Shown in pieces: positions 1 to 8,251 of a stretch of 64,000 nt of DNA. Below the pieces are notes generated by a model. The model was not told the origin of the DNA, did no database searches, and was given only the letters and a program-made list of their open reading frames with translations. The first letter of the stretch is position 1, and every line of letters begins with the position of its first letter. Source of the DNA: Nitrospinota bacterium. GTDB lineage: Bacteria; Nitrospinota_A; UBA7883; JACRLM01. The position numbers and the translations under genes are program-made. Where the stretch lies: positions 186,001 to 250,000 of the forward strand of contig JACQXA010000004.1 in the NCBI GenBank assembly GCA_016208975.1, read 5' to 3'.

Positions 1-123
1 GGCGGGAGAAAAAACGGTTCGATGAGCGCCATATGGCCGGGATGGCTTAAAGCCCCCGCCAGGGCGGGCGGCCATTGCGGGCCTCAGGCTGTTTATTCAA
101 GGATTTTAAGGCTCCGGTTGTTT
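1..123. other. Left-edge non-coding stretch
   Basis: No convincing gene is visible between the window edge and the miniature element. Positions 55-68 form a short GC-rich inverted repeat (CCCGCC facing GGCGGG) without a following T run, so it is not a clear terminator. The last eight bases (116-123, GGTTGTTT) are the left copy of the target duplication of the element at 124-274. The stretch may be the tail of an intergenic region whose gene lies outside the window. Confidence 0.5.
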
Positions 124-274
124 GGTAGTGTCTCAGTTTGAAAGTACAGGGGAGATTCTTCACTTGCGCTCAGAATGACAATATAATAGCCGTTAATAAC
201 ATTGTCATCCTGAGCGAAGCGCAAGCGGAGTGAAGGATCTGTCCATTATTTGAGATTCAAACTGAGACACCACC
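124..274. mobile_element. 151 bp MITE-like element, copy 1
   Basis: A non-coding palindromic element. Its ends, GGTAGTGTCTCAGTTTGAA on the left and the near-perfect complement on the right, form 19 bp terminal inverted repeats with one mismatch. The interior is itself a long imperfect hairpin built around CTCAGAATGACAAT and ATTGTCATCCTGAGCG. It is bounded directly by an 8 bp direct duplication, GGTTGTTT at 116-123 and 275-282, which is the signature of transposition. A second copy of exactly the same length is at 32067-32217. It carries no transposase, so movement would need one supplied in trans. It ends 15 bases before the -35 box of the ribosomal protein promoter. I see the structure directly; the MITE label is inference. 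Confidence 0.88.
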
Positions 275-289
275 GGTTGTTTTTCAATA

Positions 290-318
290 TTGACAACAAC
301 CGGCGTATTGTTTAGACT
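290..318 (+). promoter_or_regulatory. Sigma-70-type promoter for rplM-rpsI
   Basis: A perfect -35 hexamer TTGACA (290-295), a 17 base spacer and a -10 hexamer TAGACT (313-318, four of six consensus bases) lie about 55 bases upstream of rplM. The leader that follows contains a short stem (CTAAC/GTTAG) that is too weak to call a regulator. The miniature element at 124-274 ends just upstream of the -35 box. Confidence 0.6.
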
Positions 319-372
319 TTACGGTTTCTAACGTATTTATTGTTAGTAGGTTCATTTTAAGGTACCGGTTTA

Positions 373-822
373 ATGAAACAGAGCATGAAAACTTACTCGG
401 CCAAACCGGCGGAGTTTACCCCCGACAAGGCGCGGTGGGTTCTGGTGGACGCCGAGGGCAAGACCCTGGGGCGGCTTTGCGTGAAAATAACAGACGCCCT
501 TCGCGGCAAGGACAGGCCCACTTTCACCCCCCATGTGGACACCGGCGCGTTCGTGATTGTCATCAACGCGGACAAGATCAAACTGACCGGATCCAAGCTG
601 GACGACAAAATATACTACCATCACACCGGGTTCTGGGGGCATTTGAAGTCCGCCACCGCCCGGGAGATGCTGGAAAGAAAACCGGAGGAAGTTATCCGCG
701 AAGCGGTTTACGGAATGTTGCCCAAGAACATCCTCAGCCGCTCCATCTTGAAGAAACTCAAGGTGTATGGCGGCTCCGCTCATCCGCATGCGGCTCAACA
801 GCCCGTTCCAATGGAGTTTTAG
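373..822 (+). CDS. rplM: 50S ribosomal protein L13
   Basis: Large-subunit ribosomal protein that binds 23S rRNA early in 50S assembly. The 149-residue product matches the family length, with the typical stretches GKTLGRL, PHVDTGAFVIVINADK and YYHHTGFWG and the C-terminal HAAQQP motif. An AAGG ribosome site about nine bases upstream favours the ATG at 373. A second ATG at 385 gives the MKTYSAKP start that best matches relatives, so the true start is uncertain by four codons. It is the first gene of the rplM-rpsI operon, three bases ahead of rpsI, and follows a good sigma-70 promoter. Confidence 0.97.
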   Translation: MKQSMKTYSAKPAEFTPDKARWVLVDAEGKTLGRLCVKITDALRGKDRPTFTPHVDTGAFVIVINADKIKLTGSKLDDKIYYHHTGFWGHLKSATAREMLERKPEEVIREAVYGMLPKNILSRSILKKLKVYGGSAHPHAAQQPVPMEF

Positions 823-825
823 AGA

Positions 826-1227
826 ATGGCCAACACTGCTGACAATCGCCCTTACGCCACCGGCAGAAGGAAAACCGCCACCGCCCGCGTGTGGTTGACG
901 CCCGGCGAAGGCAAAATAACGGTGAACAAAACCACCGCTAAAGACTATTTCAAGCGCGAGACGCTGGACGCCATGATCGCCAAGCCTTTGGCCTTGGCCG
1001 GGCTGACGGGCAAGATGGATGTTTACAGCACCGTTGTAGGCGGCGGGCTGGCCGGCCAGGCGGGCGCCTTGCGGCACGGCATCGCACGGGCTATCGAGCA
1101 GTACGACGCCGGTCTGCGCGCGCCTCTCAAGAAAGCCGGGTTCATCACCCGTGACCCCAGGGAGAAAGAGCGTAAAAAACCGGGCCGTAAACGGGCTCGT
1201 AAGCGCTTCCAATTCTCCAAGCGTTAG
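826..1227 (+). CDS. rpsI: 30S ribosomal protein S9
   Basis: Small-subunit protein whose basic C-terminal tail reaches the decoding site and contacts P-site tRNA. The 133 residues show the family landmarks: [13 protein letters not shown] near the N-terminus, [18 protein letters not shown] in the middle, and a tail rich in Arg and Lys ending in FSKR. A GGAG ribosome site overlaps the end of rplM. The pair rplM-rpsI is one of the most conserved two-gene operons in bacteria. A strong intrinsic terminator starts 17 bases after the stop codon. Confidence 0.97.
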   Translation: MANTADNRPYATGRRKTATARVWLTPGEGKITVNKTTAKDYFKRETLDAMIAKPLALAGLTGKMDVYSTVVGGGLAGQAGALRHGIARAIEQYDAGLRAPLKKAGFITRDPREKERKKPGRKRARKRFQFSKR

Positions 1228-1244
1228 TATTCCGTCTTCATACC

Positions 1245-1277
1245 CCCGCGGATGGAGACATCCGCGGGTTTTTTTTT
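1245..1277 (+). terminator. Intrinsic terminator after rpsI
   Basis: An 8 bp perfect GC-rich stem (CCCGCGGA at 1245-1252 pairing with TCCGCGGG at 1261-1268) around an 8 base loop is followed at once by nine T residues (1269-1277). This closes the ribosomal protein operon and separates it from argC. Confidence 0.92.
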
Positions 1278-1323
1278 GGGCGGTGACATTATTTGGCCAC
1301 CGCCTTTTAAAAAAGGTGTAACG

Positions 1324-2340
1324 ATGATCGATGCAGGCGTTTTCGGGGCCACCGGATACACCGGCCAGGCCCTTCTGGATATATTGCTTTTCCACCCAGG
1401 CGTTAATGTGACGGCTCTGGCCTCCGGCTCTTCCGCTGGAAAAACGCTGGCCGAGGTTTTCCCACAATATTCCGGCTTAAAACCGCTGGTCTTCCAGGAA
1501 CCCAACGCCCCGGCCATGGCCGAAATGGTGGATGTGGTGTTCCTGTGCCTGCCTCACAAGGAGGCCATGGCGGTGGCTCCGGTTTTCCTTGAAGCCGGGA
1601 AGAAGGTTTTCGACCTTTCGGCGGACTTCAGGCTGAAAGACCCCGCCGTGTACGAGCAATGGTACAAAACGCCCCATTCGGCGCCCCGGCTTTTGGAGTC
1701 CGCCGTATATGGCCAGCCGGAGACCAGAAGGGGCCAGATAGCGGCGGCGGATTTGATAGCCGTGCCGGGCTGTTACCCCACGTCGGCCATCCTTGGTCTG
1801 GCCCCGGTGATCGATATGGGCTGGTTGAACAGGAAAACCATCGTGATCAACTCCGTCTCCGGCGTATCCGGCGCCGGGAAGAAGCTGGAATCCCAGTATA
1901 TGCTGTCGGAGCTGGAGGGGAATTTCTTCGCCTACGGAGCCCCAACCCACCGCCACACCCCAGAGATCGAGCAGGAGCTTTCGTTGCTTGCGGGGGAGAA
2001 CGTGATAGTCACGTTTATACCTCATCTTCTACCTACAACCCGGGGGATATATACCACCATCACGGCGGACCTTCTGGCGCCCGTATCGCCCGGTAAAGTG
2101 TTCGAACGGTATGTTGAATATTACCGGGACTGCCGTTTTGTCCATGCCCGGGAAGGGTTCCCGCAAATGAAATGGGCCGTGGGCGGCTCCAACTGTTTCG
2201 TGAGCGCTACCGTGGACGAGCGGGCCAACAGGCTTATTGTCACCTCCACCATAGACAACCTGCTTAAAGGCGCCGCCGGGCAGGCCGTGCAGTGTTTCAA
2301 TATCCGGCACGGGCTGGACGAAGCCGCCGGTTTGCGTTGA
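1324..2340 (+). CDS. argC: N-acetyl-gamma-glutamyl-phosphate reductase
   Basis: Catalyses the NADPH-dependent reduction of N-acetylglutamyl phosphate to the semialdehyde, the third step of arginine synthesis. The N-terminal Rossmann motif GVFGATGYTGQ and the catalytic Cys150 in VPGCYPTS are present, along with HRHTPEIEQ and the C-terminal dimer region. I chose the ATG at 1324, preceded by an AAAGGTG ribosome site. A longer reading from 1252 would begin inside the terminator hairpin and add 24 residues unlike any ArgC. The product of 338 residues is normal. argJ, acting in the same pathway, follows after 66 bases. Confidence 0.95.
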   Translation: MIDAGVFGATGYTGQALLDILLFHPGVNVTALASGSSAGKTLAEVFPQYSGLKPLVFQEPNAPAMAEMVDVVFLCLPHKEAMAVAPVFLEAGKKVFDLSADFRLKDPAVYEQWYKTPHSAPRLLESAVYGQPETRRGQIAAADLIAVPGCYPTSAILGLAPVIDMGWLNRKTIVINSVSGVSGAGKKLESQYMLSELEGNFFAYGAPTHRHTPEIEQELSLLAGENVIVTFIPHLLPTTRGIYTTITADLLAPVSPGKVFERYVEYYRDCRFVHAREGFPQMKWAVGGSNCFVSATVDERANRLIVTSTIDNLLKGAAGQAVQCFNIRHGLDEAAGLR

Positions 2341-2347
2341 CGCTCTC

Positions 2348-2376
2348 CTGATTTTCCGGCGGAACTTCCCTATAAT
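2348..2376 (+). promoter_or_regulatory. Possible promoter for argJ-sfsA
   Basis: A perfect -10 hexamer TATAAT (2371-2376) lies 17 bases downstream of CTGATT (2348-2353), a three-of-six match to the -35 consensus. It sits in the argC-argJ gap, about 30 bases before the argJ start. It would allow argJ-sfsA expression independent of argC. No ARG box was recognised. Confidence 0.45.
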
Positions 2377-2406
2377 ATCCAACATCCTTTTCTTCAGGAG
2401 GGCGTA

Positions 2407-3612
2407 ATGAGCCTTAGGACCGGCGTTACCTTCGCGGAAGGCTACCTTGCGGGCGGAACCCATTGCGGGGTCAAGAAAGACGGCGCATCCAAAGACCTTG
2501 CTATCATATTGTCTGAAAAGCCTGCGGTGGTCTGGGGTGTGTTCACCACCAACCGCATCACGGGCTCTTCGGTGGTATGGAGCCGGGACTGTTTGAAGTC
2601 GCGCAATGTGCAGGCCATAGTTGTAAACTCCGGCAACTCCAACGTACTCACCCGGCAAGGCTACGCCCATACCCAAAGGATGGCCCGGGCCGTTGCTAAA
2701 AAGGCTGGAGTTAAGGAAAGCCAGGTGATTGTGGCCTCCACTGGCGTTATCGGCCAGCCTCTGCCCATAGAGAAGGTGGAGATTGGTATAGAAACGCTAT
2801 TCCCGCAAATCTCCGCCGAAGGCGGGGCTGGGGCGGCTGAAGCCATCATGACCACCGATATCCGGCAAAAGATAATGGACGCCACGCTATCCATCGGCGG
2901 AAAAACCGTAAAGGTGGGCGGGTGCGCCAAGGGGGCCGGGATGATATCCCCATCCATGGCCACCATGCTGGCTTTCGTCACCACCGACGCGGCGCTTACG
3001 AAACCCGTGATAAAAGACCTGACCAGGCGGGCATGCGAGATGTCTTTCAACCGCATCACCGTGGATGGTGACACCTCCACCAGCGATATGTTCGTGATAA
3101 TGGCCAATGGGGCCTCCGGAGCGCCGCTTATCGATAAACCCTCGGGTAAACGGTATGACGAGCTGTTGGGCAAGGTTACCGGGGTGTGTCAGCACCTGGC
3201 CCACGAGATAGTGCGGGACGGTGAGGGGGCCACCAAATTCGCGGTGATAAAAGTTACCGGGGCTGTTACAGGGAAAGCGGCCAAACAGGTGGGCATGAGC
3301 ATCGCCAAATCGCCTCTGGTGAAGACCGCCCTGTTCGGGCAGGACGCCAACTGGGGCAGGATACTTTGCGCCGCAGGTTATTCCGGGGTAAACATGAGCG
3401 CGGAAAAGCTGACGCTGAAAATCGGCGGGATCACCGTATTCGCCAAGGGAGGGCTTGCCAGGGACGACTGGGAGACAATCGTGGCCCCCAAGCTCAAAGA
3501 GCCGAATGTGGAGATCAGCCTGGACCTTGGCATGGGCGGGGCGCAGGCGGAGGTATGGACGTGCGACCTGACATACGACTACATCCGCATCAATGCCGAC
3601 TACAGGACATAA
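2407..3612 (+). CDS. argJ: Bifunctional glutamate N-acetyltransferase / ornithine acetyltransferase
   Basis: Transfers the acetyl group from N-acetylornithine back to glutamate in the cyclic arginine pathway, and in bifunctional members also uses acetyl-CoA. The proenzyme cleaves itself: the motif KGAGMISPSMATMLAF places the cut between Ala185 and Thr186, giving alpha and beta chains with Thr186 as nucleophile. The length of 401 residues and the C-terminal QDANWGRI stretch are typical. A strong AGGAGGG ribosome site lies four bases before the ATG. Whether it is mono- or bifunctional cannot be decided here, and no argA or argB is in the window. Confidence 0.95.
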   Translation: MSLRTGVTFAEGYLAGGTHCGVKKDGASKDLAIILSEKPAVVWGVFTTNRITGSSVVWSRDCLKSRNVQAIVVNSGNSNVLTRQGYAHTQRMARAVAKKAGVKESQVIVASTGVIGQPLPIEKVEIGIETLFPQISAEGGAGAAEAIMTTDIRQKIMDATLSIGGKTVKVGGCAKGAGMISPSMATMLAFVTTDAALTKPVIKDLTRRACEMSFNRITVDGDTSTSDMFVIMANGASGAPLIDKPSGKRYDELLGKVTGVCQHLAHEIVRDGEGATKFAVIKVTGAVTGKAAKQVGMSIAKSPLVKTALFGQDANWGRILCAAGYSGVNMSAEKLTLKIGGITVFAKGGLARDDWETIVAPKLKEPNVEISLDLGMGGAQAEVWTCDLTYDYIRINADYRT

Positions 3613-4308
3613 TTGATATACGCCGACAATCCCGTCACGGGGCGCCTTGTGCGTAAGGTGAACCGGTTCCTGGCGCTGGTGGAGGTAGAGGGGGAAATAG
3701 TAAAGGCCCACATCCCCAACAGCGGCAGGCTTACGGAGCTGATGACCACCGGCCATGAGGCGGCGTTATCCAAAGCGCCGCCCGGCTCCATGCGCAAAAC
3801 CGCGTTCACCCTGCGTTCCGTCCATCACAACGGCCGCTGGGTTTGTGTGGACTCCACCATTCCCAACCGGCTGGCTGAGGAGATGGCCCGTTCGCGGTCC
3901 ATAACGTTGTTTGAGGGGTATGACACTGTCCGGCGGGAAGTAACGGTTGGCCATCACCGGTTCGACCTTATGCTGACTGGCGCCAACCGAAAACCGTTGC
4001 TGGTGGAAGTAAAATCGGTAACGCTGGTTGAAAACGGCGTTGCCATGTTCCCCGACGCGCCCACCCAACGGGGCCGCTCCCATCTGGAAACGCTGACAAG
4101 GCTTTTGGGCGAAGGTTATAACTGCGTCGCGCTTTTTATTGTCCAGCGTGATGACGCTAAAAGTTTTACGCCCAATACCAGGACGGACCCGGAATTTTCG
4201 AAGGCGCTGATGGAAGCTTCATTAGCCGGGGTTTGCGTTAAAGCGTTATGGTGCGAGGTAAACGAGAGGGAGATTACCGCAAAAGGGGAATTGCCGGTTA
4301 ATTTATAG
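3613..4308 (+). CDS. sfsA: SfsA family nuclease-like protein
   Basis: Member of the sugar fermentation stimulation protein A family, now viewed as a nucleic-acid-binding protein with a PD-(D/E)XK-like nuclease fold. Seen are HIPNSGRLTELM near residue 35, the nuclease-like core FDLMLTG with LLVEVKSVTLVENG, and FPDAPTQRGRSHLETL. The length of 231 residues matches the family. The start is a TTG at 3613 that abuts the argJ stop codon exactly, so translation is probably coupled to argJ. Its cellular role is unsettled. Confidence 0.9.
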   Translation: MIYADNPVTGRLVRKVNRFLALVEVEGEIVKAHIPNSGRLTELMTTGHEAALSKAPPGSMRKTAFTLRSVHHNGRWVCVDSTIPNRLAEEMARSRSITLFEGYDTVRREVTVGHHRFDLMLTGANRKPLLVEVKSVTLVENGVAMFPDAPTQRGRSHLETLTRLLGEGYNCVALFIVQRDDAKSFTPNTRTDPEFSKALMEASLAGVCVKALWCEVNEREITAKGELPVNL

Positions 4309-4380
4309 AAACCGTGGTCAGGCGGCCACGGGGAAGCGCTCTGGAGGGCCGGGCGGCCATGGGGAGTGTGTGGAACGCTA

Positions 4381-5505
4381 CTAACCCCGCTTCGGCGCCA
4401 GTTCAGCGTAAATCCTCTCCAGCCGTTCCATTACCAGGTTCATGTCGTACAGGCTCGCGGCTTTTTTGCGGGCGGCTTGCCCGATGTTCTGGCGCAAATC
4501 CGGAGATTTCAGCAGTAATAATGTTTTCTCCGCCAGAGAAGCCGGGGCCTTCGGTTCCGCCAGCAGGCCGCACCGGCCGTTGTCGAGCATTTCAGGGGTT
4601 CCGCCGGAATTTGTCCCCACAATGGCTTTGCCCATGGCCATGGCCTCCAGACAGCCCAGCGAAAATGTTTCATGATGGCTGGGCAGGATATAAACGTCCA
4701 GCCCCGCTAGATATGGCGCCGTATCCTCCGCGGGGCCGGTGAACACCACGGAGCTTTCCAGCCCCAGCTCTTTCACCCTGGCTTCCAGGGTGGGCTTGTA
4801 TTTGCCCGCCAGTTCCGGGGTCTCATCGCCGGTGAGGGCCAGCAGAGCGCCCGGTACGCTCTCCACTATCTTAGGCATGGACTCTATCATTTCCATCTGA
4901 CCCTTCAACGGATCCAGCCGGCTTATAACACCAATAACCGCCCTGTCCGCTTCCACACCCAGCTTTTTGCGTAACCAGCCGCTATCCGTTTTCGCCGGGT
5001 TGAACCGCGCAAGGTCCAGCCCATAAGGCAACACTTCCACCCGGTCACCGGCCACGGGAAGGTTTTTTATGATGTTATTGCGCATTTCCAAAGACGCAGT
5101 CAAGATCCGCCCAACCCTGCCGTACTCTAACCGGTGGTAATAATCTTTCTTCGGGCCGGGCACATACATGTAACTTGAGAACAACAGCCCAACGCCTTTT
5201 ATCCCCAAAAGCGCCGGAACCGCCAGCCCCAAGTCAGCGGAATGATGGACATGGACCACATCCACATTCTCCCGCCTCACGGTTTGCCTGATGAACCGCA
5301 TGGCGCCAACGTCTATGTATTTAACCGGATCCAGGGTGAACGTTTTGATGGACGTAACCTGTGTGAGCGCTTCGGCTGTGGGGGAACCGGTTCGCGCCAG
5401 AAAGATATTTTTATGCCCTTTCGCCGCCATGCGCCGGGCCTGTTCCATGGCGTATCGCTCCAGCCCGCCATAACCGCGGGTGAAAAGGACGTGGAGGATG
5501 TTCAT
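4381..5505 (-). CDS. Glycosyltransferase family 4 protein
   Basis: Probable GT-B fold glycosyltransferase of the GT4 group, acting at the cytoplasmic face on a cell-surface glycan. The N-terminal domain opens with MNILHVLFTRGYGGLERYA, and the C-terminal nucleotide-sugar domain has VISRLDPLKGQ, LPSHHETFSLGCLEAMAMGKAIVGT and the GLL acceptor loop, including the family EX7E-type acid (HETFSLGCLE). Donor and acceptor are unknown. The ATG at 5505 overlaps the dxr stop by four bases (ATGA); a longer reading to 5556 lies inside dxr and was rejected. It is the last gene of the rpsB-dxr operon, at the place where many bacteria carry rseP. Confidence 0.88.
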   Translation of the reverse strand: MNILHVLFTRGYGGLERYAMEQARRMAAKGHKNIFLARTGSPTAEALTQVTSIKTFTLDPVKYIDVGAMRFIRQTVRRENVDVVHVHHSADLGLAVPALLGIKGVGLLFSSYMYVPGPKKDYYHRLEYGRVGRILTASLEMRNNIIKNLPVAGDRVEVLPYGLDLARFNPAKTDSGWLRKKLGVEADRAVIGVISRLDPLKGQMEMIESMPKIVESVPGALLALTGDETPELAGKYKPTLEARVKELGLESSVVFTGPAEDTAPYLAGLDVYILPSHHETFSLGCLEAMAMGKAIVGTNSGGTPEMLDNGRCGLLAEPKAPASLAEKTLLLLKSPDLRQNIGQAARKKAASLYDMNLVMERLERIYAELAPKRG

Positions 5506-6665
5506 TGCCTTGAGGCGCCGTTGGACGCGAATTCCCTGGCTCGGGCCCGCGCCCATTGGTCGGTCAGTAGCGCATCAGCCAGGGTTTTGATAGGGGCCGG
5601 CTTGTGTTCGTTTAGCGTTTTTTCCACAAGCCTTGCGATGTCCAGAAACCCTATGCGCCCGTTTAAAAACGCTTCCACCGCCACCTCGTTGGCCGCGTTG
5701 AGCGCCGCCGGGGCGGAGCCGCCGATTCGCATTGCCTCGTAAGCTAATGCCAGCGCCGGGAACCGGGCAAGGTCCGGTTTTTCAAAAGTGAGCGTTCCCA
5801 TGGTGGCAAGATCCAGGCTGGTCAAATCCAGCTTTGTCCGTTCCGGGTAGCCGAGGGCGAAAGATATTGGTGTCCTCATGTCCGGCAAACCCATTTGGGC
5901 CATCACCGACGAGTCGTGGAACTCCACCATGGAATGGATCACCGACTGCGGATGGGCCACCACGTCTATCTTTTCCGGAGGCAGGTTGAACAGCCACCGC
6001 GCCTCTATTACCTCCAGCCCCTTGTTCATCATGGTGGCCGAGTCCACAGTGATTTTCGGCCCCATGTTCCAGTTTGGATGCTTCAACGCTTGCTCTGGTG
6101 TAACCTTTTCCATATCCGCAATGGCGGCTCGCAGGAAAGGCCCGCCGGAAGAGGTAAGGATAAGCCTGCGCACGGTTTTCATCTTCTCGCCACGCAGGCA
6201 TTGGAATATTGCCGAATGCTCACTGTCCACAGGGATTATCTTCACCTTGCGTTTGCGGGCTTCGCGCATCACCAGGCCGCCCGCCGCCACCAGCGTCTCC
6301 TTGTTGGCCAGCGCTACGTTCTTACCCGCGTAAACCGCCGCCAGCGTTGGGGGCAGGCCCGCCGCGCCCACCATGGCCGATAGCGTCAGGTTGGCGTCTG
6401 GATGGGCGGCGCATTCCATGGCCCCCTCGGCGCCTGCCATGATTTTCGTTTTGCGCCCCACAAGGTCTTTCAACTTCCTGGCGGTGGAAGCGTCCGCCAC
6501 GGAGACCATCTTGGGGCGGAATTTTTCCACCTGCGCCGCCAGCCTGTTGATATTTGTGCCCGCCGCCAGCGCCACCACTTTGAAAAGTTCCGGATTGCGG
6601 GAAATGATGTCCAGCGCCGCCACGCCTATGGAGCCGGTGGAGCCCAGGATGGATATTTTTTTCAT
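5502..6665 (-). CDS. dxr: 1-deoxy-D-xylulose 5-phosphate reductoisomerase
   Basis: Second enzyme of the MEP isoprenoid pathway: converts DXP to 2-C-methyl-D-erythritol 4-phosphate with NADPH and a divalent metal. Visible are the NADPH-binding GSTGSIG at residues 8-14, NKE at 121-123, the metal site DSEH (Asp147, Glu149) and HPNWNMGPKITVDSATM. The 387 residues fit the family. It overlaps cdsA by four bases. The next MEP enzyme, IspD, is encoded at 46890-47594. It probably supplies precursors for the undecaprenyl diphosphate made by UppS in the same operon. Confidence 0.97.
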   Translation of the reverse strand: MKKISILGSTGSIGVAALDIISRNPELFKVVALAAGTNINRLAAQVEKFRPKMVSVADASTARKLKDLVGRKTKIMAGAEGAMECAAHPDANLTLSAMVGAAGLPPTLAAVYAGKNVALANKETLVAAGGLVMREARKRKVKIIPVDSEHSAIFQCLRGEKMKTVRRLILTSSGGPFLRAAIADMEKVTPEQALKHPNWNMGPKITVDSATMMNKGLEVIEARWLFNLPPEKIDVVAHPQSVIHSMVEFHDSSVMAQMGLPDMRTPISFALGYPERTKLDLTSLDLATMGTLTFEKPDLARFPALALAYEAMRIGGSAPAALNAANEVAVEAFLNGRIGFLDIARLVEKTLNEHKPAPIKTLADALLTDQWARARAREFASNGASRQ

Positions 6666-7459
6666 CGGACCCCAGCCACGTAAAGGAGATAAACAAGGAT
6701 AGCAGGGCCCGTGAACATTATGCTGTCAAGCCGGTCCAGCGCGCCGCCATGGCCGGGGATGAGCCTGCCAGAGTCTTTAACCCCCATTTTTCGCTTGATG
6801 GCGGACTCCGCCAAATCCCCCAGCGGCCCCACCACGCCCACAATCAACCCAATCATGGCCACGTTAACTATCCCCAGGCTTTGCAGGAAAAAATGGGCGA
6901 AGCCCAACGCCCCGGCCATGGAGCCTATGAACCCGCCAACAAAACCTTCCACGGTTTTCTTGGGGCTAACCTTGGGCATAAGAGGGGTTTTCCCGATAGC
7001 CCGGCCAGTATAGTAGGCGAAAGTGTCGCAAAACCCGTTGGCCAGCGCCAGCATGATGATCAATAGCGCGCCATCGGGCATTTGCCGGATTAATGGAAGC
7101 GTGGCCAATGTCAGCCCAACATACAAAGCGCCGAACACCGTGTTGGACGCGGAGCGGTAACTGTTATCCACCCCGGAGCATATCACCGCGCATCCGAATA
7201 TCAGCATGATCGTGAGCGGAATGAACGCGGCCATGGATTCATAAAGCCCGAGGCTTGCAAGCGTAAAAACGCCGAGGCCGGTTATAAGGCCCGGCCCGGT
7301 CATGGAAGGCTCGCCACCGGCCTTGAGCATCCCGTAAAACTCCACGAGGCAGGCCATGGCGAAAAACGCGGTGACAGCGGTGAAAAGCGCCGGCGAGCCG
7401 TAAAGCGTTACGCCGATGATAAGGGAGGCCAGCGCCAGGCCGCTTATGAATCTTGTCAT
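6662..7459 (-). CDS. cdsA: Phosphatidate cytidylyltransferase
   Basis: Integral membrane enzyme forming CDP-diacylglycerol from CTP and phosphatidic acid, the branch point of phospholipid synthesis. The 265-residue protein is a string of hydrophobic segments. The CDS signature is seen near the C-terminus: SAIKRKMGVKDSGRLIPGHGGALDRLDS. The stretch FCDTFAYYTGRAIGKTPLMPKVSPKKTVEG is also typical. It begins one base after the uppS stop and overlaps dxr by four bases, so the three genes are cotranslated. Confidence 0.96.
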   Translation of the reverse strand: MTRFISGLALASLIIGVTLYGSPALFTAVTAFFAMACLVEFYGMLKAGGEPSMTGPGLITGLGVFTLASLGLYESMAAFIPLTIMLIFGCAVICSGVDNSYRSASNTVFGALYVGLTLATLPLIRQMPDGALLIIMLALANGFCDTFAYYTGRAIGKTPLMPKVSPKKTVEGFVGGFIGSMAGALGFAHFFLQSLGIVNVAMIGLIVGVVGPLGDLAESAIKRKMGVKDSGRLIPGHGGALDRLDSIMFTGPAILVYLLYVAGVR

Positions 7460-7460
7460 G

Positions 7461-8231
7461 TTATGGAACCTGGCCTTTCCCGCCGGTTACCTGCTCGGTA
7501 GTCTTGCCGAACCTGCGCTCCCGTTTGCCGAAGGCGGCTATGGCTTCCGCCACGTCATCATCGCCGATATCCGGCCACAGCTTATCGGTAAAGAAAAGCT
7601 CGGTGTAAGCGGTTTGCCACAACAGGAAATTGCTCAGGCGAAGCTCGCCGGAGGTGCGTATCAACAAGTCCGGGTCGGGAAGACCAGCGGTGTCCAGATA
7701 GGTGGAGAATGTGTCTTCATTGATAGACTCCGGCTCAAGCCGCCCTTCTTTAACTGCCCTCGCCATGTTGCGGGCGGCCCTTACCATTTCGTCCCGGGAG
7801 CCGTAAGAGAGCGCCAGGGTGAACACCATGCCCTTGTTATCGCGGGTCCGTTCCATGGCCCCCAGCACCGCCTCCCGCGCGAAAGCAGGAAGCGTATCCA
7901 GCGTTCCGATGGCGTTAAAGCGGATATCCTCCCTGAGCATCCTCTCAAGCTCCCTCTCCAGGTATTCTTTAAGGATGTTCATGAGCGCCCCCACCTCATC
8001 GGCGGGCCGTTTCCAGTTTTCGGAGCTGAAGGAATATAAGGTGAGCGCTTCCACGCCGATCTTGCGGCAATAGGTCACCACCCTGTCCACGGCCTTCACC
8101 CCGGCCCTGTGGCCGGCGATGCGGGGGAGGAACCTTTTGCGCGCCCAACGGCCGTTGCCGTCCATGATGATGGCTATGTGCCGGGGAAGGCGGGCGGGAT
8201 CCAGTCCGGCGGTCGGGCCATCTTCTGTCAT
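7461..8231 (-). CDS. uppS: Isoprenyl transferase (undecaprenyl diphosphate synthase)
   Basis: Cis-prenyltransferase that extends farnesyl diphosphate with isopentenyl diphosphate to make the C55 lipid carrier for peptidoglycan and surface glycans. The active-site motif HIAIIMDGNGRWAR with catalytic Asp24 is intact, followed by GHRAG, the flexible loop YSFSSENWKRP, and the C-terminal DLLIRTSGELRLSNFLLWQ with WPD. The length of 256 residues is normal. It lies in the canonical frr-uppS-cdsA-dxr order. Confidence 0.96.
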   Translation of the reverse strand: MTEDGPTAGLDPARLPRHIAIIMDGNGRWARKRFLPRIAGHRAGVKAVDRVVTYCRKIGVEALTLYSFSSENWKRPADEVGALMNILKEYLERELERMLREDIRFNAIGTLDTLPAFAREAVLGAMERTRDNKGMVFTLALSYGSRDEMVRAARNMARAVKEGRLEPESINEDTFSTYLDTAGLPDPDLLIRTSGELRLSNFLLWQTAYTELFFTDKLWPDIGDDDVAEAIAAFGKRERRFGKTTEQVTGGKGQVP

Positions 8232-8251
8232 AAGGATTAGATTACCGGCGG

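Noticed and set aside
313-372. Structured L13 leader element upstream of rplM
   Set aside because: Only a 5 bp stem was found; it does not match a known ribosomal protein leader and could occur by chance.
1252-1323. Upstream extension of argC
   Set aside because: The added codons translate the terminator hairpin and T run, and no ArgC has such a leader. The ATG at 1324 has its own ribosome site.
370-1467. Minus-strand frame of 365 codons across rplM, rpsI and argC
   Set aside because: It runs antisense to three conserved genes and through the terminator hairpin, and it has no recognisable domain.
3766-4083. Antisense frame of 105 codons inside sfsA
   Set aside because: No motif, no ribosome site and entirely inside a conserved gene.
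4312-4331. Terminator between sfsA and the glycosyltransferase gene
   Set aside because: A 6 bp stem CCGTGG/CCACGG exists, but no T run follows on either strand.
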